Of a stretch of DNA of 11,978 nucleotides, positions 7,024 to 11,978 are shown one piece after another (the stretch's first letter is position 1; every line of letters begins with the position of its first letter). The stretch spans positions 1-11,978 of the forward strand of contig DUFE01000053.1 of assembly GCA_011170385.1 (NCBI GenBank), read 5' to 3'. Both the position numbers and the translations under genes were made by a program. Origin of the DNA: Dehalococcoidia bacterium. GTDB taxonomy: Bacteria; Chloroflexota; Dehalococcoidia; Dehalococcoidales; W693. The notes under the pieces are model-generated. The model saw only the letters and a program-made list of their open reading frames with translations, did no database searches and was not told where the DNA came from.

Positions 7024-7052
7024 ATTATAGGCTGTATTGACGAGTTGAGCAA
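7024..7052 (-). promoter_or_regulatory. Likely tRNA-Pro promoter
   Basis: On -, TTGCTC (7052-7047), a 17-base spacer and a perfect TATAAT (7029-7024), ten bases before the mature tRNA 5' end. The spacing suits a tRNA promoter with a very short 5' leader. The -35 is only half consensus. Confidence 0.55.
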
Positions 7053-7130
7053 CTAGACCATTGCCCTCTGACTTTATCATTTGTTAAAAGGGGATAGCCG
7101 CCCCGCCCCTTTGCTATATAGCTTCTCTTT

Positions 7131-7318
7131 CCCACCCAGCCCGCCCTCGCTAACGCCTGTGTGCTATTATTACATTACCCCGCCCCCTCTTTGCGACGAG
7201 ACTCCTGCGGCTGTGAAAGCGGGAGGTTTGGAGAGACGCATTCCCTCCATTTCGATTCCCCCTTTCCTTACAAGGAGAGGGGATTAAGGGGTTGAGGTTG
7301 AGGTTGTTATGGATAGAG
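7131..7318. repeat. Dispersed non-coding repeat, copy A
   Basis: This copy shares an ordered set of blocks with 10440-10722: CCCAGCCCGCCCTCG (7135-7149 here), a C-rich CCCCGCCCCC-like block near 7175, a block with GAAAG, GGGAGGT and TGGA (7215-7232), a hairpin (arms at 7259-7269 and 7272-7282, one G:U pair, loop AC) and GAGGTTG ending near 7318. CCCTCGCTAAC at 7144-7154 recurs at 7340-7350. Just outside, GCTATATAGC (7113-7122) is a perfect palindrome. No ribosome site or protein motif is present, although an open frame crosses it. The rest of 7053-7404 shows nothing I can name. It resembles a MITE or intergenic repeat family, but mobility is inference. Confidence 0.6.
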
Positions 7319-7404
7319 CAGCGGTTTGGCTTAAAGCCACCCTCGCTAACAACCTCGCATTATCATGGAAATATGTACTTACCCATTGCCACATAATGAA
7401 AGCT

Positions 7405-7432
7405 TTGGAATAGAGTCGTTATTTGCTAGAAT
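7405..7432 (+). promoter_or_regulatory. Likely apgM-lysC promoter
   Basis: TTGGAA (7405-7410), a 16-base spacer and TAGAAT (7427-7432) preceded by TGC, an extended -10. Transcription would begin about 7439-7440, only a few bases before the ATG at 7447. This argues against the upstream in-frame TTG at 7423, which would lie inside the promoter. Confidence 0.45.
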
Positions 7433-7446
7433 ATAACACAAGGAAA

Positions 7447-8634
7447 ATGAAGTACTGCGTTTTAATTGTCGACGGCGCCGCCGGCTGGCAGCTCCCAGAG
7501 CGGGGTGGCAAGACCTGCCTGGAGCTGGCGGAGACACCCAACCTGGACGCGCTAGCGAAGGATGGGATGTCCGGGCTGGTGCAGACAGTGCCCGAGGGCA
7601 TGGAACCTTCCAGTGCCTGTGCCTGTATGTCGCTTCTGGGCTACGACCCGGAGGTATATTACAAGGGAAGGGCGTCTATTGAGGCAGTCAGTATGGGCAT
7701 TGCCATTGCAGAGGAGGAGGTAGTCTTCCGCTGCAATCTGGTGACAATTGAGGGTGGTAAGATGGAAAGCTACTGTGCCGGCCACATCAGCAGTGACGAA
7801 GGGGAGAAACTCATCGCTGCTTTAAACGATGGCTTGGGCAGCGATAATGTCCGCTTTTACCCCGGCGTCGGCTACCGCCACCTGTTAAAGCTCAAGGGGC
7901 GTGAGGATACCACTAGAGCCATCTGCACCCCGCCCCACGACATTTCGGGCAAGCCTATCGCCGGATACCTGCCGCAGGGCAAGGGCAACAGCTTCTTAAA
8001 CCAGCTTATGGATAGCTCGACTGTGGTGCTGGTAGGTCATCCGGTAAACAGGGCACGGCAGGCTAAAGGCGATTTGCCGGCGAATATGATATGGCTATTC
8101 TGGGGCAGCGGACCGGTGCCGCAGATGCCCGCCTTTGAAAAAACTTACGGGCTGAAAGCGGCGCTTACCTCCGGTGTCGACCTGTTGTGCGGGCTGGGAC
8201 GGATGATGTCCATGGAGATCTTGGAGATACCCAACGTGACCGATGGGCTGGACAACGACTTTGAGGGGCAGACCGAGGGAGCGCTAAAGTCGCTCGATAA
8301 GAACGATATCGTTGTTATCCACATCGAAGCTCCGGACGAAGCCGGGCACTCTGGTTGCATAGAAGATAAGGTGGAGGCTATACAGAGGATAGATAAGGAA
8401 GTCGTCAGCCGACTGAAGTCGTATCGGCCAGGCAACCTGCGGTTGCTGATTATGCCAGACCACCCAACGCCCATCGAAATCAGGACCCACGTCGCCGAAC
8501 CGGTGCCGTTCGTGCTCTGGGGTCCAGGTTTTTCCGCCAACGGGGCAAAAAGGTTCACCGAGGCAGAGGCGAAAACGACTGGTCTTTTTATAGATAAGGG
8601 GTATAATATTATGGCGAAGCTGGTAGGGAGTTAA
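7447..8634 (+). CDS. apgM: ApgM-type phosphoglycerate mutase family protein (proposed homoserine kinase group)
   Basis: Member of the alkaline-phosphatase superfamily, archaeal-type cofactor-independent phosphoglycerate mutases. Some bacterial members clustered with threonine or lysine genes have been proposed as homoserine kinases, and the adjacent lysC favours that reading here. At 395 residues it has typical length. Likely metal and active-site residues: Asp9 in IVDG, the serine nucleophile region EPSSACACMSLLGYDP (Ser56 aligns with the Ser of the usual PGSDxA, and Asp is replaced by Ala57), Asp297 and His301 in HIEAPDEAGHSG, Asp338 and His339 in MPDHPTP, and His348 in RTH. The ATG at 7447 is chosen because MKYCVLIVDG is the family N-terminus. 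AAGGA lies only two bases upstream of it, so initiation may be weak or near-leaderless. The lysC start follows the stop by four bases. Confidence 0.85.
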   Translation: MKYCVLIVDGAAGWQLPERGGKTCLELAETPNLDALAKDGMSGLVQTVPEGMEPSSACACMSLLGYDPEVYYKGRASIEAVSMGIAIAEEEVVFRCNLVTIEGGKMESYCAGHISSDEGEKLIAALNDGLGSDNVRFYPGVGYRHLLKLKGREDTTRAICTPPHDISGKPIAGYLPQGKGNSFLNQLMDSSTVVLVGHPVNRARQAKGDLPANMIWLFWGSGPVPQMPAFEKTYGLKAALTSGVDLLCGLGRMMSMEILEIPNVTDGLDNDFEGQTEGALKSLDKNDIVVIHIEAPDEAGHSGCIEDKVEAIQRIDKEVVSRLKSYRPGNLRLLIMPDHPTPIEIRTHVAEPVPFVLWGPGFSANGAKRFTEAEAKTTGLFIDKGYNIMAKLVGS

Positions 8635-8638
8635 TCAT

Positions 8639-9859
8639 ATGTCGCTAGTAGTTCAAAAGTATGGCGGCTCTTCGGTGGCGGATGCCGAAAAGATAAAGAA
8701 CGTCGCACGTCGGGTAGCTAAAGCGAAGGACGATGGCAACGATATCGTAGTCGTCGTCTCTGCGATGGGCGATACCACCGACGAGCTGGTCGGGCTGGCA
8801 TACCAGATGTCCGAGCAGCCCGGCGCCCGCGAGCTGGACGTTTTGCTATCCACCGGGGAGATTGTCTCCAGCACGCTGCTGGCGATAGCGCTGGGGGATA
8901 TGGGTTATAAAGCCATCAGCCTAAGCGGCGCCCAGGCGGGAATACGCACGGACACCGCCCATAGCAGAGCACGGATCTTGGGCATAGACCCCAAGCGGCT
9001 GCTGCGGGAGCTGAAGCAGGGCAAGATTGTCATCGTCGCCGGTTTCCAGGGGGTTACCGAGGAGATGGATACAACCACTCTGGGGAGGGGCGGCTCGGAT
9101 ACCACAGCCGTAGCGCTGGCGGCGGGCTTGAAAGCGGACAGATGTGAGATTTTCACCGATGTCGAGGGTATTTACACTGCCGATCCACATCTGGCGCCGG
9201 AGGCTCATAGCCTGCCCGAGATCGGCTATGAAGAAATGTTGGAGCTGGCTACCTACGGAGCCAGGGTGATGCACCCTCGGGCGGTCGAGCTGGGGGAGAT
9301 ATTCAGCATCCCCATAAGGGTCGCCTCAAGCTTCAGCGATAATCCCGGGACTATGATTCACGGAGGGATGTCTATGGAAGCACGCAATAAGGTAACCGGT
9401 ATCGCCCATGATATGGATGTTGCCAAGATAACGGTGGTCGGTGTGCCCGACCGCCCCGGCATCGCCTCGTCTATCTTTCAGCCTCTAGCTAAAGCCGGCA
9501 TCAGTGTCGATACCATCGTCCAGAATGCCAGCATAGAGAATGTCACCGATTTGACCTTCACCGTCGCCAAAGGGGAGTTAAAGAAGGCGATGAAGGTGGT
9601 AAAGCCCATCGCCGAGGGCATCGGCGCCCGGCAGTGCGCTAGCGATTCCAGGCTGGGTAAGGTGAGCATCATCGGTACCGGCATGCAGAATACCCCCGGC
9701 TTTGCCGCCAGGATGTTTCAGGCGCTGAGCGAAGAGGGAATCAACATCCAGCTTATCACCACCTCGGAGATAAGGATAACCTGTATAATAGATGAAGCCA
9801 GCATCGGTGAGGCAGTGCGTGCCCTTCACACAGCCTTCGAGCTGGAGCAGGCGGAATAG
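8639..9859 (+). CDS. lysC: Aspartate kinase
   Basis: Phosphorylates L-aspartate, the first step to lysine, threonine, methionine and diaminopimelate. Its 406 residues consist of an N-terminal kinase domain with VQKYGGSSVADAEKI at 5-19, SAMGDTTDEL at 41-50, LGRGGSDTTAVALAAGL at 148-164 and FTDVEGIYTADPHLAPEA at 172-189, then two ACT domains (KITVVGVPDRPGIASSIF near 263-280 and KVSIIGTGMQNTPGFAARMF near 341-360) that normally bind the feedback amino acid. This is the monofunctional, B. subtilis LysC-like type with no dehydrogenase domain. AGGGAG (8625-8630) inside the end of apgM provides the ribosome site eight bases before the ATG. A strong internal ribosome site precedes Met246, the same place the separate beta subunit starts in B. 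subtilis. A terminator follows directly. Confidence 0.96.
   Translation: MSLVVQKYGGSSVADAEKIKNVARRVAKAKDDGNDIVVVVSAMGDTTDELVGLAYQMSEQPGARELDVLLSTGEIVSSTLLAIALGDMGYKAISLSGAQAGIRTDTAHSRARILGIDPKRLLRELKQGKIVIVAGFQGVTEEMDTTTLGRGGSDTTAVALAAGLKADRCEIFTDVEGIYTADPHLAPEAHSLPEIGYEEMLELATYGARVMHPRAVELGEIFSIPIRVASSFSDNPGTMIHGGMSMEARNKVTGIAHDMDVAKITVVGVPDRPGIASSIFQPLAKAGISVDTIVQNASIENVTDLTFTVAKGELKKAMKVVKPIAEGIGARQCASDSRLGKVSIIGTGMQNTPGFAARMFQALSEEGINIQLITTSEIRITCIIDEASIGEAVRALHTAFELEQAE
9362..9376 (+). promoter_or_regulatory. Internal ribosome site and start for a lysC beta subunit
   Basis: GGAGGG (9362-9367) stands six bases before an in-frame ATG at 9374-9376, codon 246 of lysC. Translation from there to 9859 would give a 161-residue protein made of just the two ACT domains. 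B. subtilis aspartokinase II is known to make its beta subunit from an internal start at nearly the same codon. An in-frame ATG at 9368 is too close to the GGAGGG. Use of the site is inference. Confidence 0.6.
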
Positions 9860-9860
9860 A

Positions 9861-9888
9861 AAAAAGGATGGGCTGGCCCATCCTTTTT
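9861..9888. terminator. Bidirectional intrinsic terminator
   Basis: AAAAAGGATGGGC (9861-9873) pairs with GCCCATCCTTTTT (9876-9888). The practical loop is CTGG. The arms end in five A and five T, so it works as hairpin plus T-run on both strands. It begins one base after the lysC stop and lies 25 bases beyond the NifU-domain stop, so it should end both convergent units. Confidence 0.92.
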
Positions 9889-9913
9889 CAATGTGTCACC
9901 TATCTACTTGCTT

Positions 9914-10132
9914 CTAGGTGGAGACCACCTCTTTGACGTCCGGTATTTCCTGTTTTAAAATCTTTTCGATGCCGTTTTTCAACGTCATTGTGGACATTGG
10001 GCAGCCGGCGCAGGCGCCGGTCAGCTTTAGTGTTACTACACCGTCCTCTACGTCGACCAGCTCTACGTTACCGCCGTCAGCCACCAGACTGGGCCTTATC
10101 ATATCCAGTATCTCTTCTACCTTTTCCCGCAT
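9914..10132 (-). CDS. NifU C-terminal-domain (Nfu-type) Fe-S scaffold protein
   Basis: A 72-residue protein consisting only of the NifU C-terminal domain. Such proteins hold a transient [4Fe-4S] cluster between two subunits and pass it to target enzymes in the cytoplasm. The N-terminal helix (MREKVEEILDMIRPSLVADGG) leads into the usual ADGGNVELVDVEDGVVTLKL strands. The cluster motif CAGCPMSTMTLKNGIE holds the CxxC cysteines at about 41 and 44. The ATG at 10132 follows AAGGAG at six bases, a very good ribosome site. It is the second gene of a unit with a 44-codon Cys/His-rich gene 29 bases upstream, and both end at the shared terminator at 9861-9888. No iscS, sufB or iscU is visible here. Confidence 0.93.
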   Translation of the reverse strand: MREKVEEILDMIRPSLVADGGNVELVDVEDGVVTLKLTGACAGCPMSTMTLKNGIEKILKQEIPDVKEVVST

Positions 10133-10161
10133 TTGAATCTCCTTTATTTACCTGTTTCGAG

Positions 10162-10296
10162 TTATTCTTCCCCGGTGTAGGGGTGCTCTTCGGCTTTACC
10201 GTGGCACTCTTCTATCTGCTCCGGGCTGCACTCACCCGGCTTACCCTTAAGCCTCTCCGGGTGCTGGCATATATCTCTACTTTTTTGCTGGCACAC
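10162..10296 (-). CDS. Small Cys/His-rich protein, upstream partner of the NifU-domain gene
   Basis: A 44-codon gene too short for most gene finders. It begins with GTG at 10296, seven bases after a perfect AGGAGGT (10310-10304), and ends with TAA 29 bases before the NifU-domain ATG. The product is soluble and charged, with Cys at 2, 10, 23 and 31 and His at 12, 32 and 38. Its core reads CQHPERLKGKP, then ECSPEQIEECHG, then EEHPY. I have an impression of similar short proteins (C-PE-LKGKPE-CSPEQI--CHG---HP) in other anaerobes, but cannot verify it. The cysteine and histidine spacing suggests a metal or Fe-S site, and the operon partner points the same way. No function is established. The alternative is a chance frame, which the exact ribosome site and dense Cys/His pattern argue against. 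Confidence 0.8.
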   Translation of the reverse strand: MCQQKSRDICQHPERLKGKPGECSPEQIEECHGKAEEHPYTGEE

Positions 10297-10363
10297 TTAT
10301 TTGACCTCCTAGCTAAAGTTGGTTAGCTTCTTGGAAAAAGTGACTTTATACAGTTACTAGAAA

Positions 10364-10392
10364 AGCCTATCATAGCCGCTTTTAGTTGTCAA
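10364..10392 (-). promoter_or_regulatory. Promoter for the small Cys/His gene and NifU-domain gene
   Basis: On -, a perfect TTGACA (10392-10387), a 17-base spacer and TAGGCT (10369-10364) preceded by TGA, an extended -10. The -10 hexamer itself is weak. The leader to the GTG start would be about 60 bases. A 7-bp inverted repeat lies immediately upstream of the -35. Confidence 0.55.
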
Positions 10393-10394
10393 TT

Positions 10395-10412
10395 TGGAGG
10401 TGATAACCTCCA
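10395..10412. repeat. Inverted repeat beside the -35 of the NifU unit
   Basis: TGGAGGT (10395-10401) and ACCTCCA (10406-10412) are perfect inverted copies around GATA, two bases upstream of the TTGACA. The place suits an operator or activator site. It also marks the edge of the repeat-rich stretch, so it may belong to that instead. Confidence 0.4.
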
Positions 10413-10439
10413 CAACACCCCCTCCCATAGCTATTACCC

Positions 10440-10722
10440 CCCAGCCCGCCCTCGGCAGCCCTTTCTATAAAGGCTGTTTTTTACCACCCCGCCCCCGGCA
10501 GGTTTTGCTTTTATCATAGAAATCCCATCCCCTTTCTCCCATTCCCTTTGGTAAAGTTAATGGGAAGCCTGTTATAGAAGCGCCCCGAATAGAAAGGGTG
10601 GGAGGTCTGGAAGGACAAATATCTAAAAGGGGAGTATAAGAGGGGCGAAACCCCTCAAATAAACCTCCCCCTCTCCTTGTAAGGAGAGGGGAATAGAGGG
10701 GAAGAGGTTGCTGTGAATAGTA
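10440..10722. repeat. Dispersed non-coding repeat, copy B
   Basis: Shares the ordered blocks of copy A: CCCAGCCCGCCCTCG (10440-10454, identical), CCCCGCCCCC near 10487, GAAAG then GGGAGGT and TGGA (10592-10611), a perfect 11-bp hairpin CCCCTCTCCTT/AAGGAGAGGGG (10668-10678 and 10681-10691, loop GT) and GAGGTTG near 10704-10710. It is longer than copy A, with about 90 extra bases in the middle. Inside it are a terminator-like hairpin with a T6 tail (AGCC at 10457, GGCT at 10472-10475, T-run 10477-10482) and GAGGGG/CCCCTC (10640-10645 and 10651-10656). No coding signal is seen. The 627-base gap between the small Cys/His gene and the TPR gene is mostly this element. Confidence 0.6.
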
Positions 10723-10802
10723 GTGTCTCTTTTTATTTATCTATTCCCGCCCGCTGCCCTATTAAGGAAGAAGGGTTGTCGTAAAAAAATGACGAAAAAG
10801 TG

Positions 10803-10871
10803 TTGATAAAAGCACGCGATGCTGCTAGACTTTGGCTCTCTTGACTTCGGTAGGCTGTACTGGAGTAGAAT
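10803..10871 (+). promoter_or_regulatory. Possible tandem promoters for the TPR gene and gyrA
   Basis: Two candidates. The first is TTGATA (10803-10808), 17 bases, then TAGACT (10826-10831) preceded by TGC. The second is TTGACT (10841-10846), 19 bases, then TAGAAT (10866-10871). Either would give a leader of about 45-85 bases and would drive gyrA as well, since the two genes are eight bases apart. Confidence 0.4.
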
Positions 10872-10923
10872 AACTATTTAGGTTGATTACATATTTGTTT
10901 GAAAAAATTGGTAGGAACACGAT

Positions 10924-11742
10924 ATGGAACAGGATAAGGAAGGACAGGTAAAGCTGATACGTCAGCGCAGCAAGCAGGCGATAGCCCTGGCAATGGAAGG
11001 TCGCTGGAGGGAGGCGGTAGAGGCGAATAAAAGCATAATAGAGGACTTTCCCGATGATGTCGATACCTGTAACCGCCTGGGACGGGCGTATATGGAGCTG
11101 GGGGAATTCGCTTTGGCACGCGAAGCCTATAGCCGGGCAAAGGAGCTCGACTCCTATAATACCATCGCCGAAAAAAACCTGCGCCGCCTGGACCATCTGA
11201 AGGAAGCCGGGCCTGTTGCCGAGGAAAGCTTTCACCGTGTGGAACCACACGTTTTTATCGAAGAGACCGGCAAGGCCGGAGTGGTCGGGCTTTACCGCCT
11301 GGCGCCAAAGGAGGTGCTGGCAGGGGTTGATGCCGGCGATAGGGTTAACCTTAATATAGTCGGCTCAAACCTTATAATAGAGGATGTCCACCGGCGGTAT
11401 CTGGGACAGGTGGAGCCTAGGCACAGCCAGCGACTGGTCAGGCTGATTAAGGGCGGCAATACGTATTCGGCTACCGTTATCAGCTCCTCGGAAGATATGC
11501 TGGCGGTCATTATCCGGGAAACATATCAGCACCCATCACAGGAGGGGCAGCTTTCCTTTCCATCGAAGGGCTTTGGTAGCCTTCGGCCATATGTTAGTGA
11601 TAAAATATTGAGGCGCCGGATAGAGTATGGCGAGGCGGTAGCAAAGGATGAGAACTTGAATCACGCCGGCGAAGACGAAGCCGAGTTGTTACCCGACGAG
11701 CCTGTCGATGACGGTAGCGACGATGAGGAGCTGGAGGTTTAA
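10924..11742 (+). CDS. TPR-repeat protein with a beta-rich middle domain and acidic tail, function unknown
   Basis: A 272-residue soluble protein with no signal peptide or membrane segment. Residues about 11-44 (AIALAMEGRWREAVEANKSI) and 45-78 (CNRLGRAYMELGEFALAREA) read as two tetratricopeptide repeats, usually protein-protein contacts. Residues about 137-204 look beta-rich and compact (AGDRVNLNIVGSNLIIEDV, YLGQVEPRHSQRLVRLIKGG, AVIIRETYQHP). The GQVEPR-then-RLIKGG stretch loosely recalls the HIRAN fold of DNA-processing proteins, but that is only a resemblance. The last 24 residues are strongly acidic. The ATG at 10924 follows TAGGA at about seven bases, a modest ribosome site. gyrA starts eight bases after the stop, so the two are co-transcribed, and a link to gyrase or DNA is possible but unproven. 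I do not recognise a named family. Confidence 0.88.
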   Translation: MEQDKEGQVKLIRQRSKQAIALAMEGRWREAVEANKSIIEDFPDDVDTCNRLGRAYMELGEFALAREAYSRAKELDSYNTIAEKNLRRLDHLKEAGPVAEESFHRVEPHVFIEETGKAGVVGLYRLAPKEVLAGVDAGDRVNLNIVGSNLIIEDVHRRYLGQVEPRHSQRLVRLIKGGNTYSATVISSSEDMLAVIIRETYQHPSQEGQLSFPSKGFGSLRPYVSDKILRRRIEYGEAVAKDENLNHAGEDEAELLPDEPVDDGSDDEELEV

Positions 11743-11750
11743 CAGGGCAT

Positions 11751-11978
11751 ATGACTATAGGCAACGTTAAGCCGGTAAATATCGAAGAGGAGATGAAGAG
11801 CTCCTACCTGGATTATGCTATGAGCGTAATCGTCTCCCGCGCCCTGCCCGACGTTTGCGACGGGCTAAAGCCGGTACACCGCCGCATTCTTTACGCTATG
11901 AACGATATGGGGCTTAAGAGCAATAGCCCGTATAAAAAGAGTGCCCGCGTGGTCGGCGACGTACTGGGTAAATACCAC
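11751..11978 (+). CDS. gyrA: DNA gyrase subunit A, N-terminal part (3' end outside window)
   Basis: Breakage-reunion subunit of gyrase. Only the first 76 codons are present and the frame runs off the right edge. The N-terminus is typical: EEEMKSSYLDYAMSVIVSRA at 12-31, LPDVCDGLKPVHRRILYAMN at 32-51, then YKKSARVVGDVLGKYH at 61-76. The window ends just before the HGD that begins the quinolone-determining loop, so those residues cannot be judged, and the catalytic Tyr is also outside. The ATG at 11751 follows AGGG at only three bases, with GGAGG 13 bases upstream inside the TPR gene, so coupling to that gene is likely. ParC is possible by sequence alone, but gyrB in the same window favours GyrA. 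Confidence 0.95.
   Translation, partial: MTIGNVKPVNIEEEMKSSYLDYAMSVIVSRALPDVCDGLKPVHRRILYAMNDMGLKSNSPYKKSARVVGDVLGKYH

Noticed and set aside
7081..7287. 68-codon open frame on + across repeat copy A
   Set aside because: It begins just after the tRNA promoter, is Pro/Ser-rich low complexity and has no ribosome site. The block similarity to copy B is at DNA level with length changes that break the frame.
7081..7320. CRISPR array, because of repeated C-rich and G-rich blocks
   Set aside because: The blocks differ from each other, are not evenly spaced, and no regular spacer pattern or cas gene is present.
7423..7446. Upstream TTG start for the mutase-like gene, adding eight residues
   Set aside because: It lies inside the best promoter -10 region, lacks a ribosome site, and the family N-terminus matches the ATG at 7447.
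9374..9859. Separate CDS entry for the lysC beta subunit
   Set aside because: Only the internal start signal is visible and the protein is identical to the end of LysC, so the start site is recorded as a regulatory feature instead.
9988..10326. 112-codon open frame on + opposite the NifU-domain gene and the small Cys/His gene
   Set aside because: It is the shadow of two better-supported genes on -, has no ribosome site, and its hydrophobic run arises from the complement of charged codons.
10457..10482. Independent terminator for a + strand gene
   Set aside because: lysC already ends at a strong terminator and no + gene lies between. The hairpin is better listed as part of repeat copy B.

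Overview
The window looks like the replication-initiation neighbourhood of a bacterial chromosome, most likely from the phylum Chloroflexota and close to the Dehalococcoidia. That call rests on gene content and order (dnaA, obg and nadD in a row, facing gyrB, with gyrA, a NifU-domain gene, lysC and a phosphoglycerate-mutase-like gene nearby) and on the style of the protein sequences. It is a judgement from memory, not a search. No insertion sequence, CRISPR array, rRNA or phage gene is visible. The window is mostly ordinary housekeeping DNA with a few unusual details.

Layout. The left end (1-1222, +) is the C-terminal two thirds of gyrB. It meets nadD tail to tail with a 4-base overlap. nadD and obg (1219-3088, -) are tightly coupled. 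A 255-base AT-rich gap separates obg from dnaA (3344-4672, -). dnaA and fmt are divergent, and the 418 bases between them hold a 12-bp palindrome and two tandem hairpins. This gap and the obg-dnaA gap are the best candidates for oriC. fmt and mazG follow on +, each with its own ribosome site. A tRNA-Pro(CGG) gene on - ends two bases from the mazG stop. A non-coding stretch (7053-7404) carries one copy of a dispersed repeat. Next comes a two-gene unit on +: an ApgM-like alkaline-phosphatase-superfamily protein and the aspartate kinase lysC. It ends in a strong bidirectional terminator. On the other side of that terminator, on -, lie a NifU-domain protein and, upstream of it, a 44-codon Cys/His-rich gene that starts with GTG behind a perfect Shine-Dalgarno sequence. 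A second copy of the repeat fills most of 10413-10722. The right end holds a TPR protein of unknown function and the start of gyrA, eight bases apart on +.

How the genes work together. dnaA, gyrB and gyrA serve initiation and topology. Obg (ribosome and stress GTPase), NadD (NAD synthesis), Fmt (initiator tRNA formylation) and MazG (NTP clean-up) are common growth genes. The apgM-lysC pair points to the aspartate-family amino acid pathway, because this mutase-like family has been proposed to supply homoserine kinase. The NifU-domain protein and the small Cys/His protein form a plausible Fe-S or metal-handling pair.

The best leads are: (1) the unlisted 44-residue Cys/His protein with NifU; (2) a DnaA whose DNA-recognition residues differ from the usual Asp-His-Thr, which suggests non-standard DnaA boxes; (3) an internal ribosome site at codon 246 of lysC that would make a separate regulatory subunit; (4) the two-copy dispersed repeat; and (5) the TPR protein next to gyrA. 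None amounts to a demonstrated new system.
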